From contig WNKP01000004.1 in assembly GCA_009797885.1 (NCBI GenBank), positions 124,001 to 188,000 on the forward strand: DNA of 64,000 bases. Direction: 5' to 3'. Position 1 is the first letter of the stretch. Each line of letters begins with the position of its first letter. Below the pieces are notes generated by a model. The model had not been told where the DNA came from. It worked only from the letters and a program-made list of their open reading frames with translations, and ran no database searches. Origin of the DNA: Flavobacteriaceae bacterium GF1 (GTDB lineage: Bacteria; Bacteroidota; Bacteroidia; Flavobacteriales; Flavobacteriaceae). Positions 49,383 through 58,861 of this stretch are shown one piece after another. A program made the translations under genes and the position numbers.

Positions 49383-49724
49383 CTAATTGTAGATGGATTC
49401 CTTACCAAAATGTTTGGCCAATTGGTAATAGATCACGGCCCGGTGTTTGTTCTTATCGGATCTACCATAAGTGTCGATTACGGAGGTAATGGCATCCATA
49501 AGTTCCGGACTGTCTGAAAGCCCCAGCTTTTTGATCAGAAAATTGTTTTTTACGGTCTCCAGTTCCTTTTCATCACCACCGGAAACCTTGGAAGCATCCA
49601 AATTGTATATCGCAGGGCCTAGACCTACTGCAACCTTGGTCAACAAATCCATATCTGGATCCTGTCCAAATTTTTCTTTGATGTCCACGGCATATTTTTC
49701 AATCAACTCATCTCTTTTGCTCAT
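49383..49724 (-). CDS. DUF2853 family protein
   Basis: A 113-aa soluble helical protein with the DUF2853 pattern: KRDELIEKYAVDIKEKFG at the start, MDLLTKVAVGLGPAIYN, and a C-terminal HRAVIYYQLAKHFGKESIY. The function of the family is unknown; it is common near menD in flavobacteria. ATG start at 49724, 24 nt after the menD stop, so probably cotranscribed with menD. A terminator follows. Confidence 0.82.
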   Translation of the reverse strand: MSKRDELIEKYAVDIKEKFGQDPDMDLLTKVAVGLGPAIYNLDASKVSGGDEKELETVKNNFLIKKLGLSDSPELMDAITSVIDTYGRSDKNKHRAVIYYQLAKHFGKESIYN

Positions 49725-49748
49725 AATTGTTAGTGTTTTTACAGAGGT

Positions 49749-51497
49749 TTAACTATAATCCGAAGATATAAAATCAAAGTAACCAAGCAAAATTTTGTCA
49801 TTTACTTCCCTCGGGGTAAATATCTCCAGGAGTTTGGGTTTTTCCGAATCCTGAAAGAAGGAAGACAATGCGTTTTTTAATTCCATCATATTCGTTGCCG
49901 AACTGTAATCCAGATCAAATTGTTCACATTGCTGTTTGGCGGTCAGCCGATGCTTGGTCTCAAAAAAAGTTGCAAACTTTTCGGAGCCATCAAAGCCCGG
50001 TAAAATCCTGAAAATACCCCCACCCGAATTATTGATGAGAATAATCCTAAAATCACTTCTCAAATAATCGTTCCAAAGGGCATTACTATCATAAAAAAAG
50101 CTCAGATCCCCTGTAATTAGGATGGTCGGTTCTGTATGGTAGAGCGCGGAACCAATGGCTGTTGAGGTACATCCGTCAATGCCGCTTGTACCCCTATTGC
50201 AGTATACCTTTATGGATGGATTGATTGGGAACAGTTGGGCATATCGTACCGTTGAACTGTTGGATAAATGGACCTGGGCATGGGCCGGGAGTTGTTCCTG
50301 GACAAGGTGAAAAACGGAAAAATCCGAAAAGGGGGCGTTCGCAGCATAAACATTTCGTTTTGATTCATATGCTTTCTTCACCAACCCCCAGGTTTTGAAG
50401 TATGGACTCCCAAAAACTTCATTGTTGGACAACAACTTGGACAAGAAATCATTTGCATCGACCTTAAAGTGCCCTGTCAAGGAAAAGTAGGTATCATACG
50501 CTTTTGTTTCATGTACATGCCAATGATATTTGGGCCTATACTTTCGTAAGAAGGCCTTGACCTTTTTAGAAACCACCAATCCTCCCAAAGTCAACAAAAC
50601 TTCAGGTCGTAAATCGGTAAAACGTTCATCGGTATTTTTCGATTTTTCAATAGGAAAAATAATGCTATCGATACTTGGGAAAAAACTGGGGTGATGCAAA
50701 TTGGAGGTAGTTTCCGTAAACACAAGTATTGATGGGTCCTTACTCAATTCCCCCAACCAATGGGCATCAATGGAACCAGGTGAATTGACCCCTACAAGAA
50801 CCATTTTCCGTTTGGATCCATTCCATATCTTTTTAATCTTGTCAAAATCCAAATCGATTTCCGTACTGGGTTCAATTGCCATATGCACGGTATCCTTGTC
50901 CTTTACCTCCCGAACCCCATAAAGCGGCTCTTCAAAAGGGATATTGATGTGTATGGGGAGCTTTTGCCCAAAGGCCACGGCAAAAGCGGAATTAATTTGC
51001 TTTTTATTATAATCATCTATGGACCCTTGTGTATTTTCCAAGTGTTCCGGAAAATAAACCGATACCCTTTCCCGGGCATGGGATACATCCATCTTTAGAT
51101 TTGCGGAATACCCAATATGGCGATCAAACACATTGTCCTGCCTAATGGTCTGCCCGTCCCCGACATCAATCTTATAAGTTGGCCTATCTGCAGAGATTAC
51201 CACCAGCGGGATATCACTGTAAAATGCCTCTGCTATGGCCGGATAATAGTTTAAAAGTGCACTGCCGGAGGTGCAGACAATAGCTGTGGGCCTCCTTTGG
51301 TTCTGTGCTATGCCCAGTGCGAAAAAAGCGGCACAGCGTTCATCTACAATGCTGAAACAATTGAAAAAGGGGTCAGCCGTAAAACTTACTGTTAAAGGGG
51401 CGTTTCTGGAACCCGGAGATATCACGATATCTTTTATTCCGGCCGCTTTGCATGAAAAGACTAGAAGTTGGGCCGCTGGGATGTTGGAGTACTTCAT
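49749..51497 (-). CDS. menD: SEPHCHC synthase
   Basis: A 582-aa thiamine-diphosphate enzyme that adds succinic semialdehyde (from 2-oxoglutarate) to isochorismate, the first committed step of menaquinone synthesis. Motifs are DIVISPGSRNAPLT at the start, TSGSALLNYYPAIAEAFY, NRGTSGIDGCTSTAIG, and the ThDP motif GDLSFFYDSNALWN with INNSGGGIFRILPG. The protein has the normal length of the family. ATG start at 51497. It lies between menF (45 nt upstream) and DUF2853 on the same strand. Confidence 0.95.
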   Translation of the reverse strand: MKYSNIPAAQLLVFSCKAAGIKDIVISPGSRNAPLTVSFTADPFFNCFSIVDERCAAFFALGIAQNQRRPTAIVCTSGSALLNYYPAIAEAFYSDIPLVVISADRPTYKIDVGDGQTIRQDNVFDRHIGYSANLKMDVSHARERVSVYFPEHLENTQGSIDDYNKKQINSAFAVAFGQKLPIHINIPFEEPLYGVREVKDKDTVHMAIEPSTEIDLDFDKIKKIWNGSKRKMVLVGVNSPGSIDAHWLGELSKDPSILVFTETTSNLHHPSFFPSIDSIIFPIEKSKNTDERFTDLRPEVLLTLGGLVVSKKVKAFLRKYRPKYHWHVHETKAYDTYFSLTGHFKVDANDFLSKLLSNNEVFGSPYFKTWGLVKKAYESKRNVYAANAPFSDFSVFHLVQEQLPAHAQVHLSNSSTVRYAQLFPINPSIKVYCNRGTSGIDGCTSTAIGSALYHTEPTILITGDLSFFYDSNALWNDYLRSDFRIILINNSGGGIFRILPGFDGSEKFATFFETKHRLTAKQQCEQFDLDYSSATNMMELKNALSSFFQDSEKPKLLEIFTPREVNDKILLGYFDFISSDYS

Positions 51498-51542
51498 TGC
51501 CTACAAAAATACGGATGGAGTACCGTATTGTGCAACAGTATA

Positions 51543-52595
51543 TCACAACACATCCAGAATGGTTTTGCTCTTGAATTGGGTCTCTTCCCATTCTTTTTGT
51601 GGAACGGACGCCGATGTAATTCCACCTCCTACAAAGATTTGTGCATTTCCAGCCCCATATTTGAAACACCTGAGATTTACGAATAAATCCATCTCTTCTT
51701 TATCTTCCACATTCAACGTACCCAAAAATCCAGTATAAAACTCCCGATCGTAACCTTCGTAATTCAGGATGAAATCAAATGCCCTTGTTTTTGGGAGTCC
51801 ACAGACTGCAGGGGTCGGATGTAATTCGTTGACTATTCCGTACAAGTCCTTTTTCGATTCCAGACGTCCCTGTATTTCGGATTTCAAATGCCATAACCCT
51901 CCTGCCCTCACATTTTTTTGTTCCGAAACCTGTAGGTTTCCCACCTTGCCCTCCAAACTTTTTAAAATATAGTTGGTCACCATTTGTTGTTCTTCAAGCT
52001 CTTTTGGGGTCCATTTTGGGGCTATCCCTTTTTCCACGGGTAGGGTTCCCGCCAGTGAGGTCGTGAATAGTTCGCCATTCTTGTAGGTCAATAGCCGTTC
52101 CGGTGTGGCACCCAACCACATCCCCACTTTTGGATGGTACCACCAATAACAAAAGGCATTGGGATATTTGGCGAGGAGATCGCAAATAATAGCTACTGGA
52201 TTTTTTTTAGTGGGTCTTTGTATGCGCCGTGATATCACAACTTTCCTTACCTCACTTTCCTGTATTTCTGAAACGGTTTTCTTTACAAGTTCCAGATAGG
52301 TTTCCATCCCATTTTCCGAAAGATCGACCGTTTTTTGATGTGTTTTAGTCTGTGGTGGGACAATTTCCCCCTTATTAACCTTTCCGGGCATCAGGACCAT
52401 GTCACTGGTGGTATCAAAAGGTGCAAACAAGAAGCCTGAAACCTGAAAATCGGCTGCCGTGATAAGGGAGGCATCCTGTTGAAAAATACCCCGTACCCAA
52501 AAATCTCCCGGATAACGATAAATGACAAATGGAAGGCCATTTTTTAGCCATGCACTGGCCTTTTGGATAATTTCATTACTTTTTGGGGAGGGCAA
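51543..52595 (-). CDS. menF: Isochorismate synthase (chorismate-binding protein)
   Basis: A 350-aa enzyme converting chorismate to isochorismate. Conserved elements are RKVVISRRIQRP, MWLGATPERLLTYKNG, FTTSLAGTLPVEKG, ELHPTPAVCGLPKTRAFDFI, and IFVGGGITSASVPQKEWEET. Coupling to menD argues for menaquinone rather than siderophore synthesis. There is no ATG at the right place; the best start is TTG at 52595, which overlaps the thioesterase gene by 20 nt. The start is less certain than that of menA because the N-terminus is poorly conserved. Confidence 0.9.
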   Translation of the reverse strand: MPSPKSNEIIQKASAWLKNGLPFVIYRYPGDFWVRGIFQQDASLITAADFQVSGFLFAPFDTTSDMVLMPGKVNKGEIVPPQTKTHQKTVDLSENGMETYLELVKKTVSEIQESEVRKVVISRRIQRPTKKNPVAIICDLLAKYPNAFCYWWYHPKVGMWLGATPERLLTYKNGELFTTSLAGTLPVEKGIAPKWTPKELEEQQMVTNYILKSLEGKVGNLQVSEQKNVRAGGLWHLKSEIQGRLESKKDLYGIVNELHPTPAVCGLPKTRAFDFILNYEGYDREFYTGFLGTLNVEDKEEMDLFVNLRCFKYGAGNAQIFVGGGITSASVPQKEWEETQFKSKTILDVL

Positions 52596-53007
52596 TGGTC
52601 GTCAATTTACAATTGGAGATAAGTTGTCCTTCCCCATCGGTTATTCGAATCTCCCAGAGTTGGGTCGTACGTCCTTTATGAAGTATACTGGCTTTGGCAT
52701 ATACAAAACCCTCCCTAATGCTCTTAACATGGTTGGCGGCTATCTCAATGCCCCTAATGTAATAATTGTTGCCATCCAAAAAAACATAGGATGCGGCACT
52801 TCCCACACTTTCGGCCAAAGCGACCGAGGCCCCGCCATGTAGCACGCCATCCGGCTGATGTACTTTTGGTGAAACCGGCATCCTGGCAATCAAGAAGTTT
52901 TCACCTACGTCCACATACTCAATATCCAAGGTCTCCATTAAAGTTCCCTTACGGATTTGATTGCAAATTGAAAGGATTTTTTCTTTATGGTCTTCCATAG
53001 TTTTCAT
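52576..53007 (-). CDS. Hotdog-fold thioesterase, probable DHNA-CoA thioesterase
   Basis: A 143-aa PaaI/YdiI-type hotdog protein. The core motif QPDGVLHGGASVALAESVGS contains the HGG turn and the catalytic glutamate (AES), as in 1,4-dihydroxy-2-naphthoyl-CoA hydrolases. The downstream genes menF and menD overlap or follow directly, so a role in releasing DHNA for MenA is likely, though PaaI-type thioesterases are versatile. The ATG at 53007 is well placed. First gene of the thioesterase-menF-menD-DUF2853 run. Confidence 0.82.
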   Translation of the reverse strand: MKTMEDHKEKILSICNQIRKGTLMETLDIEYVDVGENFLIARMPVSPKVHQPDGVLHGGASVALAESVGSAASYVFLDGNNYYIRGIEIAANHVKSIREGFVYAKASILHKGRTTQLWEIRITDGEGQLISNCKLTTIALPKK

Positions 53008-53067
53008 TCAGCGCTAAAGTATGGGTACAAAAATAAGGATCAAATGTCCTTTGGGAGAACGTATCCT

Positions 53068-54003
53068 TTAATCCTTGGGAATTTCCAAATCTGCAACCGC
53101 TTTGGGATAGTAGTCTATTCTCCTTGTGGTAAATGTATTTTCCGGAGTCGTTATTTTTTTTACCCAATTCGGTTCTTCGTTGTCATCAAACTGAAAAATG
53201 TAGTCTTTTTCAGCTATGGCATTCCCTTTTTTAATAATCTCCTTGACCAGGACACCCTTTGGGTCATACTCAAATGAGTGCTTCTCCTGTAGGACAAATT
53301 CCCCTTTGGTCAAATCATGGAAAAAGATTTTTTCGGAAATCAATAAATTCCTGCTATCGGTGATTTGTTCAATGGCTTTATCAGGTTCTCCATCTACATA
53401 GTTTTTTGTCAAAACCACTTTTAAACTTCCCGTTCCCTTACTATTCTTTGCAGACTCCCGAATGGATTTTTGCACTATTCCATTTTCAAAATACGTCTTG
53501 GTCGTTTCATTTTTGTACGCCGTATATTCTATTTTTATCTCGTCCACTGCATTTTGATGGGAAGTAATGATTTTGGACAATCGATTCGCATCGTCGTATT
53601 GATATTCCTGAACCTCTACAAACTCCCTATCATAAGAAATGATCTGTTCGGTTATCGTTTTTGTTTCGGTACTATCTATGGTGTACAGATAGGCCATGGA
53701 GGAGGACAGATCCAATTCATTGTCCTTAAAACTCTCCACCCGTTTTTCCATGAGTTGATCTTTGTCAAATTTATAGGAAGTAACATCCTTGTCCTGATCG
53801 TTGTATTGGGTAGTTACCTGGACAAGTCTACCAAGGACATCAAATTCAAAGATTTCCTGTCCGTAGTCGGTAATGACCTGGCATGTCTTTACATTCCCTC
53901 TCAAGTCAAAGTCCTCCAAACCAAATTGTTTGATTTCCTGGGAAATGGCCATCGCGGACAAAAACAGAAAGGAAACAAGAAAAAAGGAGTAGTGTTTTAT
54001 CAT
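53068..54003 (-). CDS. Secreted protein with YD/MORN-like beta repeats, unknown function
   Basis: A 311-aa protein with a signal peptide (FFLVSFLFLSAMAISQ). The mature part consists of repeated short hairpins of the type EFDVLGRLVQVTTQYND, YQYDDANRLSKIITS and FEYDPKGVLVKEIIKKG, resembling single YD/RHS-like repeats. These repeats probably stack as an extended beta sheet. No toxin or catalytic domain is visible. It lies 60 nt upstream of the thioesterase gene on the same strand, and downstream of the hydroxyproline operon; which unit it belongs to is unclear. Confidence 0.65.
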   Translation of the reverse strand: MIKHYSFFLVSFLFLSAMAISQEIKQFGLEDFDLRGNVKTCQVITDYGQEIFEFDVLGRLVQVTTQYNDQDKDVTSYKFDKDQLMEKRVESFKDNELDLSSSMAYLYTIDSTETKTITEQIISYDREFVEVQEYQYDDANRLSKIITSHQNAVDEIKIEYTAYKNETTKTYFENGIVQKSIRESAKNSKGTGSLKVVLTKNYVDGEPDKAIEQITDSRNLLISEKIFFHDLTKGEFVLQEKHSFEYDPKGVLVKEIIKKGNAIAEKDYIFQFDDNEEPNWVKKITTPENTFTTRRIDYYPKAVADLEIPKD

Positions 54004-54085
54004 GTGGTAAAATTACGTTCTTGTTCCCCAACTGAAAAACAAATTCTGTACCACTTATCGAAATTATTGGGAGAACATGCCTTTT

Positions 54086-55336
54086 TTAAAATCTACGTTC
54101 GGGATGATAGGGTGTGAGGTCCAGGGAAGGGCGATGTCCTGAAATGATTTCGGATACCAATTTTCCGGTTGCCGGGCCCAAACTCCATCCCATCATGGCA
54201 TGGCCCGTGGCAATGGTCAAATTTTGAAGGCTTTCCACCCTTCCAATATAGGGTAGCCCATCCGGACTTACGGGACGCAGTCCACAATCAGCACCTTCCA
54301 AGGCGTCCCTAGGAATTTCCAATCCCTCATAAAATCGCTTGGCACCATCGGCAATCGCTTGCACCCTCTCCCTTCGAATCCTTTTGTTAATCCCAGAAAA
54401 CTCCATGGTTCCCGCAAAGCGGGTAAACCCTTTCATGGGTGTAACCGCAATTTTGGCTTCCAAAAGCAATGCAGGCATGGTTATTCCGGTGGATTTGGCC
54501 ATATCGATCCGATAGCCTTTCCCAGCTTGAAGGAATAGTTGAATTCCCAACTTTTTGGTGAGATGGGAAGACCAGGTCCCAGAGGCCAAAACCACCTCAT
54601 CGGCCTTGTATTGGTCACTTTTGGTCCGAATTGTAGTGATCCGTCCATTGGAAACGGAAAAATCCATCACCGCTTCGTTCTTATGGATCGCAACTCCCGA
54701 TCTTTCCAAAAAGGAAATCATTTTGGACATGAAATCAAGGGGGGTTGTATGCCCATCACATAGGTAATGAACGGCGCCCAGCGCCTTTATTTTTATGTTA
54801 GGTTCCATTTTTCGGACTCCCTCCATATCGAAAATTTCGGATTGAAGCCCCAAACGTTTTGCCCTTAACGCTGTTTCCTTCTCATGATCTCCCTCCTTAT
54901 GGGTTTGGTACAACATCAACAGTCCCTTGCGCTCATAGTGGAAATCCCCTATATCCTTAGAGGCCTTTATTTCATCAAAAAGGTCCCTACTGAAAACATT
55001 GATATTTCCAATATGGGGCATGGCCTTGGCCACCTTTGCCCTTGTTGATGATTTCTTGAAGGCCAAAGCCCATTTTATGAAGTCTTTGTCCCATCTAGGC
55101 TTCATGTAAAAAGGACTGGAAGAATTGAACATATATTTCAGTCCCTTGGAAATCATTCCGGGAGCGGCCAACGGTACAATATGACTAGGGGTGAGATACC
55201 CTGCATTCACATAACTGGCACCACTGTCCATGTTGGACTTATCAATAACGATAACTTGATGGCCTTCTTTTTGAAGGTAATAGGCCGTGCATAGGCCAAT
55301 GATCCCCCCTCCAATGACTACAACGCGTTTATCCAT
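54086..55336 (-). CDS. FAD-dependent D-amino acid dehydrogenase-like, probable cis-4-hydroxy-D-proline oxidase
   Basis: A 416-aa flavoprotein of the DAO family. The dinucleotide-binding start VVVIGGGIIGLCTAYYLQ, a second motif ASYVNAGYLTPSHIVPL (flavin contact) and the C-terminal GLRPVSPDGLPYIGRVE and TGHAMMGWSLGPATGKL are as in DadA-like enzymes. In the operon it would oxidise cis-4-hydroxy-D-proline, made by the epimerase encoded one nucleotide upstream, to 1-pyrroline-4-hydroxy-2-carboxylate. ATG start at 55336. A generic D-amino acid dehydrogenase function cannot be excluded from sequence alone. Confidence 0.83.
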   Translation of the reverse strand: MDKRVVVIGGGIIGLCTAYYLQKEGHQVIVIDKSNMDSGASYVNAGYLTPSHIVPLAAPGMISKGLKYMFNSSSPFYMKPRWDKDFIKWALAFKKSSTRAKVAKAMPHIGNINVFSRDLFDEIKASKDIGDFHYERKGLLMLYQTHKEGDHEKETALRAKRLGLQSEIFDMEGVRKMEPNIKIKALGAVHYLCDGHTTPLDFMSKMISFLERSGVAIHKNEAVMDFSVSNGRITTIRTKSDQYKADEVVLASGTWSSHLTKKLGIQLFLQAGKGYRIDMAKSTGITMPALLLEAKIAVTPMKGFTRFAGTMEFSGINKRIRRERVQAIADGAKRFYEGLEIPRDALEGADCGLRPVSPDGLPYIGRVESLQNLTIATGHAMMGWSLGPATGKLVSEIISGHRPSLDLTPYHPERRF

Positions 55337-55337
55337 C

Positions 55338-56348
55338 CTAAATTACTTGAAAACCATGGGCATAAGGATCATCTTCGTCATCAATGACAATGGTATTATA
55401 GCCATACACCTTGGCCCAGCCCTTAACACTTGGGATGATTGCCTTTTTCCCCGCTAAATCGATTTCCTTTTCAATTTTTCCCGTAAAGGTGGAACCAATA
55501 TAGCTTTCATGGACATATTCCTCCCCAACCTTCAATTCCCCCTTTGCGTATAATTGTGCCAGACGTGCCGAAGTACCTGTCCCACAAGGGGAACGGTCAA
55601 TGGCCTTATCCCCATAAAAAACGGCATTTCGTCCGTTGGAAGCTCCATCCAGGACCTTACCTGTCCAAAGGAGGTGTGACACATTCCGAATCGTCTCATT
55701 TTCGGGATGGACAAAATGGTCAGGATATTTCTGATTGATCAAGGATCGAAGCCTCTTAGATAATGTTATCAGTTTACTTGCCGTGAAATCCTGGATACCC
55801 GAAAAGTTTTGTTGTGGATCGATAATGGCATAGAAATTCCCTCCATAAGCCACATCAAAATGCAACTTCCCAAGCGATGGACAATGAATGGATAGCCCCT
55901 CTGCCGCCAAATAGCTGGTAACATTGGTCAGTTTTACCCATTCCACCTTGCCCTTTACCATTTGGTACTCAATTTCTACGAGGCCGGCAGGTGTTTCCAG
56001 GCGTAGTTCCCCTTCTTTTTTGGGTTGCACCAATCCTTCCTGCAAGGCAATGGTTATGGTCCCAATGGTTCCATGTCCACACATGGGCAAACATCCACTG
56101 GTCTCTATGAACAACACCGCCATATCGTTGGTTGGATCGTGGGGCGGATACAGCATACTGCCGCTCATCATATCATGCCCCCGGGGTTCAAACATCAATC
56201 CCGTACGGATCCAATCGTACTCCTTGATAAAGTGAAGACGCTTTTCATTCATGGTGTTCCCCATCAAGTCGGGACCTCCACTTTTCACCAATCGAACGGG
56301 ATTGCCACAGGTATGGGCATCGATACATTCAAAAATATGCCTGGACAT
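55338..56348 (-). CDS. 4-Hydroxyproline 2-epimerase (proline racemase family)
   Basis: A 336-aa enzyme that interconverts trans-4-hydroxy-L-proline and cis-4-hydroxy-D-proline. Both catalytic cysteines expected for an epimerase are present, Cys90 in LPMCGHGTIG and Cys255 in DRSPCGTGTSARL; dehydratases of the same family replace one with Ser or Thr. The start FECIDAHTCGNPVRLV is typical. It is the second step gene in a five-gene hydroxyproline locus: its TAG is one base from the ATG of the oxidase gene. ATG start at 56348. Confidence 0.9.
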   Translation of the reverse strand: MSRHIFECIDAHTCGNPVRLVKSGGPDLMGNTMNEKRLHFIKEYDWIRTGLMFEPRGHDMMSGSMLYPPHDPTNDMAVLFIETSGCLPMCGHGTIGTITIALQEGLVQPKKEGELRLETPAGLVEIEYQMVKGKVEWVKLTNVTSYLAAEGLSIHCPSLGKLHFDVAYGGNFYAIIDPQQNFSGIQDFTASKLITLSKRLRSLINQKYPDHFVHPENETIRNVSHLLWTGKVLDGASNGRNAVFYGDKAIDRSPCGTGTSARLAQLYAKGELKVGEEYVHESYIGSTFTGKIEKEIDLAGKKAIIPSVKGWAKVYGYNTIVIDDEDDPYAHGFQVI

Positions 56349-56349
56349 A

Positions 56350-57933
56350 TCAGATGGGTTCCGATGTTACTTGATTATTGACCAAACGTGGTATCCCCAA
56401 TGGATTTTCATCCTTTAAGGCATCTGGAAGCGACACATTGGGCCAGTTCTGATAACTTATGGGCCGCACCCATCGTTCAATGGCGTGAATGCCAACGGCT
56501 CCAAAACGACTATCCGTGGAAGCCGGATATGGTCCTCCGTGCTGCATAGCCGGACAAACTTCAACCCCGGTGGGCACTCCATTAAAAATTAATCGACCAA
56601 CCCGATTTTGGAGGGCATTGATAACAGCTTGGTGTTCGACAAGTTCTTTTTGCCCAGCAATTACAGTTCCCGTAAGCTGTCCTTCCAATCCGGCTATGGC
56701 CTGTATCAATTCTTCTTCATGGGCACACTCCACTACCATGGAAAAAGGGCCGAAGACCTCTTGGTGCAATTTTGGGTTTTTGATAAATGAGGCTCCAGCA
56801 ACCTTTACAATTGCCTGTCTTGCATGGTTTTCAGCCACTTCGGTTGTATAATCCGCAACTACATTCACACCTGGTTCACCAACCATACCCTTCTTGTTGT
56901 CCCGGTATTTGGAAATGATATTGGGATGTAACATGCTCGAAGGTTCAATTTGAACAATTTCATCCGACAAGGTTTGCACAAATTCGTTTAACCCATCACT
57001 TTTTATCCCTAAAAGTAAACCCGGATTGGTACAGAATTGTCCTGTACCCAGGGTAATGGAGCCTGCGTAGGTTTTTGCCCACTCGTTTGCCCTGGTACGT
57101 AACGCCCCGGGCAAGAACACTACGGGATTTATACTCCCCATTTCGGCAAAGACCGGAATAGGTTCCTCCCTTCTTGAAGCCATATCAAATAATGCGCGGC
57201 CGCCTTGGATACTACCTGTAAAACCGACACCCTTAATTTTAGGGTGATTGACCAATTGTTGACCTACTTCAATTCCACTACTGTTTAAATTGGAGAAAAC
57301 GCCATTGGGCATTCCAGTTTTTTCCACAGCCTTGATGATTGCCGAAGCAATTAGCTCTCCAGTGCCCGCGTGCATGGGGTGGCTTTTGACCACCACCGGA
57401 CAACCAGAGGCCAATGCGCTGGCCGTATCTCCACCTGCGGTAGAATAGGCCAAAGGAAAATTACTTGCACCAAAAACCGCTATGGGCCCAATGGGAACCG
57501 ACATTTTTCGCAAATCAGGTTTTGGAATGGGATCTCGATTGGGCTCTGCGGTGTCAATAGTGGCGTTTACCCATGAACCTTCCTCCACTAAATTGGCAAA
57601 GGTTCGCAACTGAAAACAGGTCCGTCCCCGTTCCCCTTTAGCACGACCTTGCGGCAATCCGGTTTCCCGACAATACACTTGGATCAAATGGTCGTCAAGC
57701 GCTTCTATCTGATGTGCTATTTCCCTTAAAAATCCAGCTTTTCTTGACCCGGATATCTCCTGGTACTTGGAAAAGGCGTCCCAGGATAAGTCCACCGCTT
57801 GTTTCACCTCAGCTTCCGAAGCTTCATAAAATGTCCATTCCGTTTCCAGGTTTAGAAGGGGATCGAACGTTCTAAATTCCTTACTTCCTTTTGCCGAAAG
57901 CGCATTTCCGATATAGTTTTTACCTGTAATCAT
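56350..57933 (-). CDS. Aldehyde dehydrogenase, probable 2-oxoglutarate semialdehyde dehydrogenase
   Basis: A 527-aa NAD(P)-dependent aldehyde dehydrogenase of the 2,5-dioxovalerate dehydrogenase type. It has FGASNFPLAYSTAGGD, cofactor-region VKSHPMHAGTGELI, the general base in PVFAEMGSINPVV and the catalytic cysteine in TLGTGQFCTNPGLLLG. In this operon it would oxidise 2-oxoglutarate semialdehyde to 2-oxoglutarate, the last step of hydroxyproline breakdown. Its ATG overlaps the TGA of the deaminase gene (ATGA), so translation is coupled. It ends one base before the epimerase start. Confidence 0.89.
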   Translation of the reverse strand: MITGKNYIGNALSAKGSKEFRTFDPLLNLETEWTFYEASEAEVKQAVDLSWDAFSKYQEISGSRKAGFLREIAHQIEALDDHLIQVYCRETGLPQGRAKGERGRTCFQLRTFANLVEEGSWVNATIDTAEPNRDPIPKPDLRKMSVPIGPIAVFGASNFPLAYSTAGGDTASALASGCPVVVKSHPMHAGTGELIASAIIKAVEKTGMPNGVFSNLNSSGIEVGQQLVNHPKIKGVGFTGSIQGGRALFDMASRREEPIPVFAEMGSINPVVFLPGALRTRANEWAKTYAGSITLGTGQFCTNPGLLLGIKSDGLNEFVQTLSDEIVQIEPSSMLHPNIISKYRDNKKGMVGEPGVNVVADYTTEVAENHARQAIVKVAGASFIKNPKLHQEVFGPFSMVVECAHEEELIQAIAGLEGQLTGTVIAGQKELVEHQAVINALQNRVGRLIFNGVPTGVEVCPAMQHGGPYPASTDSRFGAVGIHAIERWVRPISYQNWPNVSLPDALKDENPLGIPRLVNNQVTSEPI

Positions 57934-58838
57934 AACGATTTATACTCCGGCAATTTGGGCCGATTCTCTAAACTTTCCCTTATTATTCGTAAAACCCGTT
58001 CGCGTTCTTTTCCCATCAAAGGAAGTCTAGGCGGACGAACATTCTCCGTTCCTATGCCCGTGGCCACTTCGGCCAGTTTGATGTTTTGGACCAATTGTGG
58101 ATTAATATCCAATTCCAATAATGGGAGGAACCAGCGATAAACAGCAATGGCCTCCTCAATTCTTCCCGCTTTGACCAACTTGTAAATGGCCACTGTCTCA
58201 GCAGGGAAAGCGCAAACCAAACCGGCAACCCATCCGTCGGCACCCATCACCAAACTCTCCAAAGCCAGGGTATCCACCCCACAAAGGATTTTCAATCTAT
58301 CCCCAAAAGTATTCCGTATACGGGTAATATTGGAGATGTCGCGGGTAGATTCCTTAACGGCCAAAATATGGTCCACCTTCAAAAGGTCATCGAACATAGC
58401 CAAAGTTACCTCTATTTTGTAATCCACCGGATTATTGTAAATCATAATAGGTAAATCCGTATTGGAGGCAATGGACTTAAAATAGGTAACCACTTCTTGA
58501 TCCGTGGCTTTATACTGCATGGGCGGAAGCAACATCAACCCCCTGGCGCCCCAATCCTTGGCATTTTTGGCCAAGGCAATGGCAGACCTTGTTGAACGTT
58601 CCGCTATATTCATGACAATAGGAACTTTTCCCTCCACAAAATCTGTGGCATGTTCCACCATCTTCTGCTTTTCTGCGCTGGTCAAAGTACTGGCTTCGCC
58701 TAAACTTCCCCCCAAAATAATAGCGTCAACCCCAGCATCCAACTGCGCTTTTAGGTTGATGGAAAACATTTCCAGATCCAGTTGGTCTTCATTGGTAAAT
58801 TTGGTGGTAACCGCTGGCATAACACCTTTCCATTCCAT
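57930..58838 (-). CDS. DapA-family aldolase/lyase, probable 1-pyrroline-4-hydroxy-2-carboxylate deaminase
   Basis: A 302-aa enzyme of the dihydrodipicolinate synthase superfamily. Segments are GVDAIILGGSLGEASTLT (carboxylate-binding loop), IMIYNNPVDY with Tyr134, and the Schiff-base Lys162 in ILAVKESTRDI. In hydroxyproline-degrading bacteria a DapA-family enzyme removes ammonia from 1-pyrroline-4-hydroxy-2-carboxylate to give 2-oxoglutarate semialdehyde, and all other genes of that pathway are here. It is the first gene of the minus-strand operon. ATG start at 58838, with a TACTTTTG box at 58869-58862 upstream. Confidence 0.87.
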   Translation of the reverse strand: MEWKGVMPAVTTKFTNEDQLDLEMFSINLKAQLDAGVDAIILGGSLGEASTLTSAEKQKMVEHATDFVEGKVPIVMNIAERSTRSAIALAKNAKDWGARGLMLLPPMQYKATDQEVVTYFKSIASNTDLPIMIYNNPVDYKIEVTLAMFDDLLKVDHILAVKESTRDISNITRIRNTFGDRLKILCGVDTLALESLVMGADGWVAGLVCAFPAETVAIYKLVKAGRIEEAIAVYRWFLPLLELDINPQLVQNIKLAEVATGIGTENVRPPRLPLMGKERERVLRIIRESLENRPKLPEYKSL

Positions 58839-58861
58839 AGTACGTTCTTAAAAGTTTCTTT

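Noticed and set aside
54086-58838. Proline racemase family gene as a trans-3-hydroxyproline dehydratase
   Set aside because: Both catalytic cysteines (Cys90, Cys255) are present, and the neighbouring genes complete the 4-hydroxyproline pathway.
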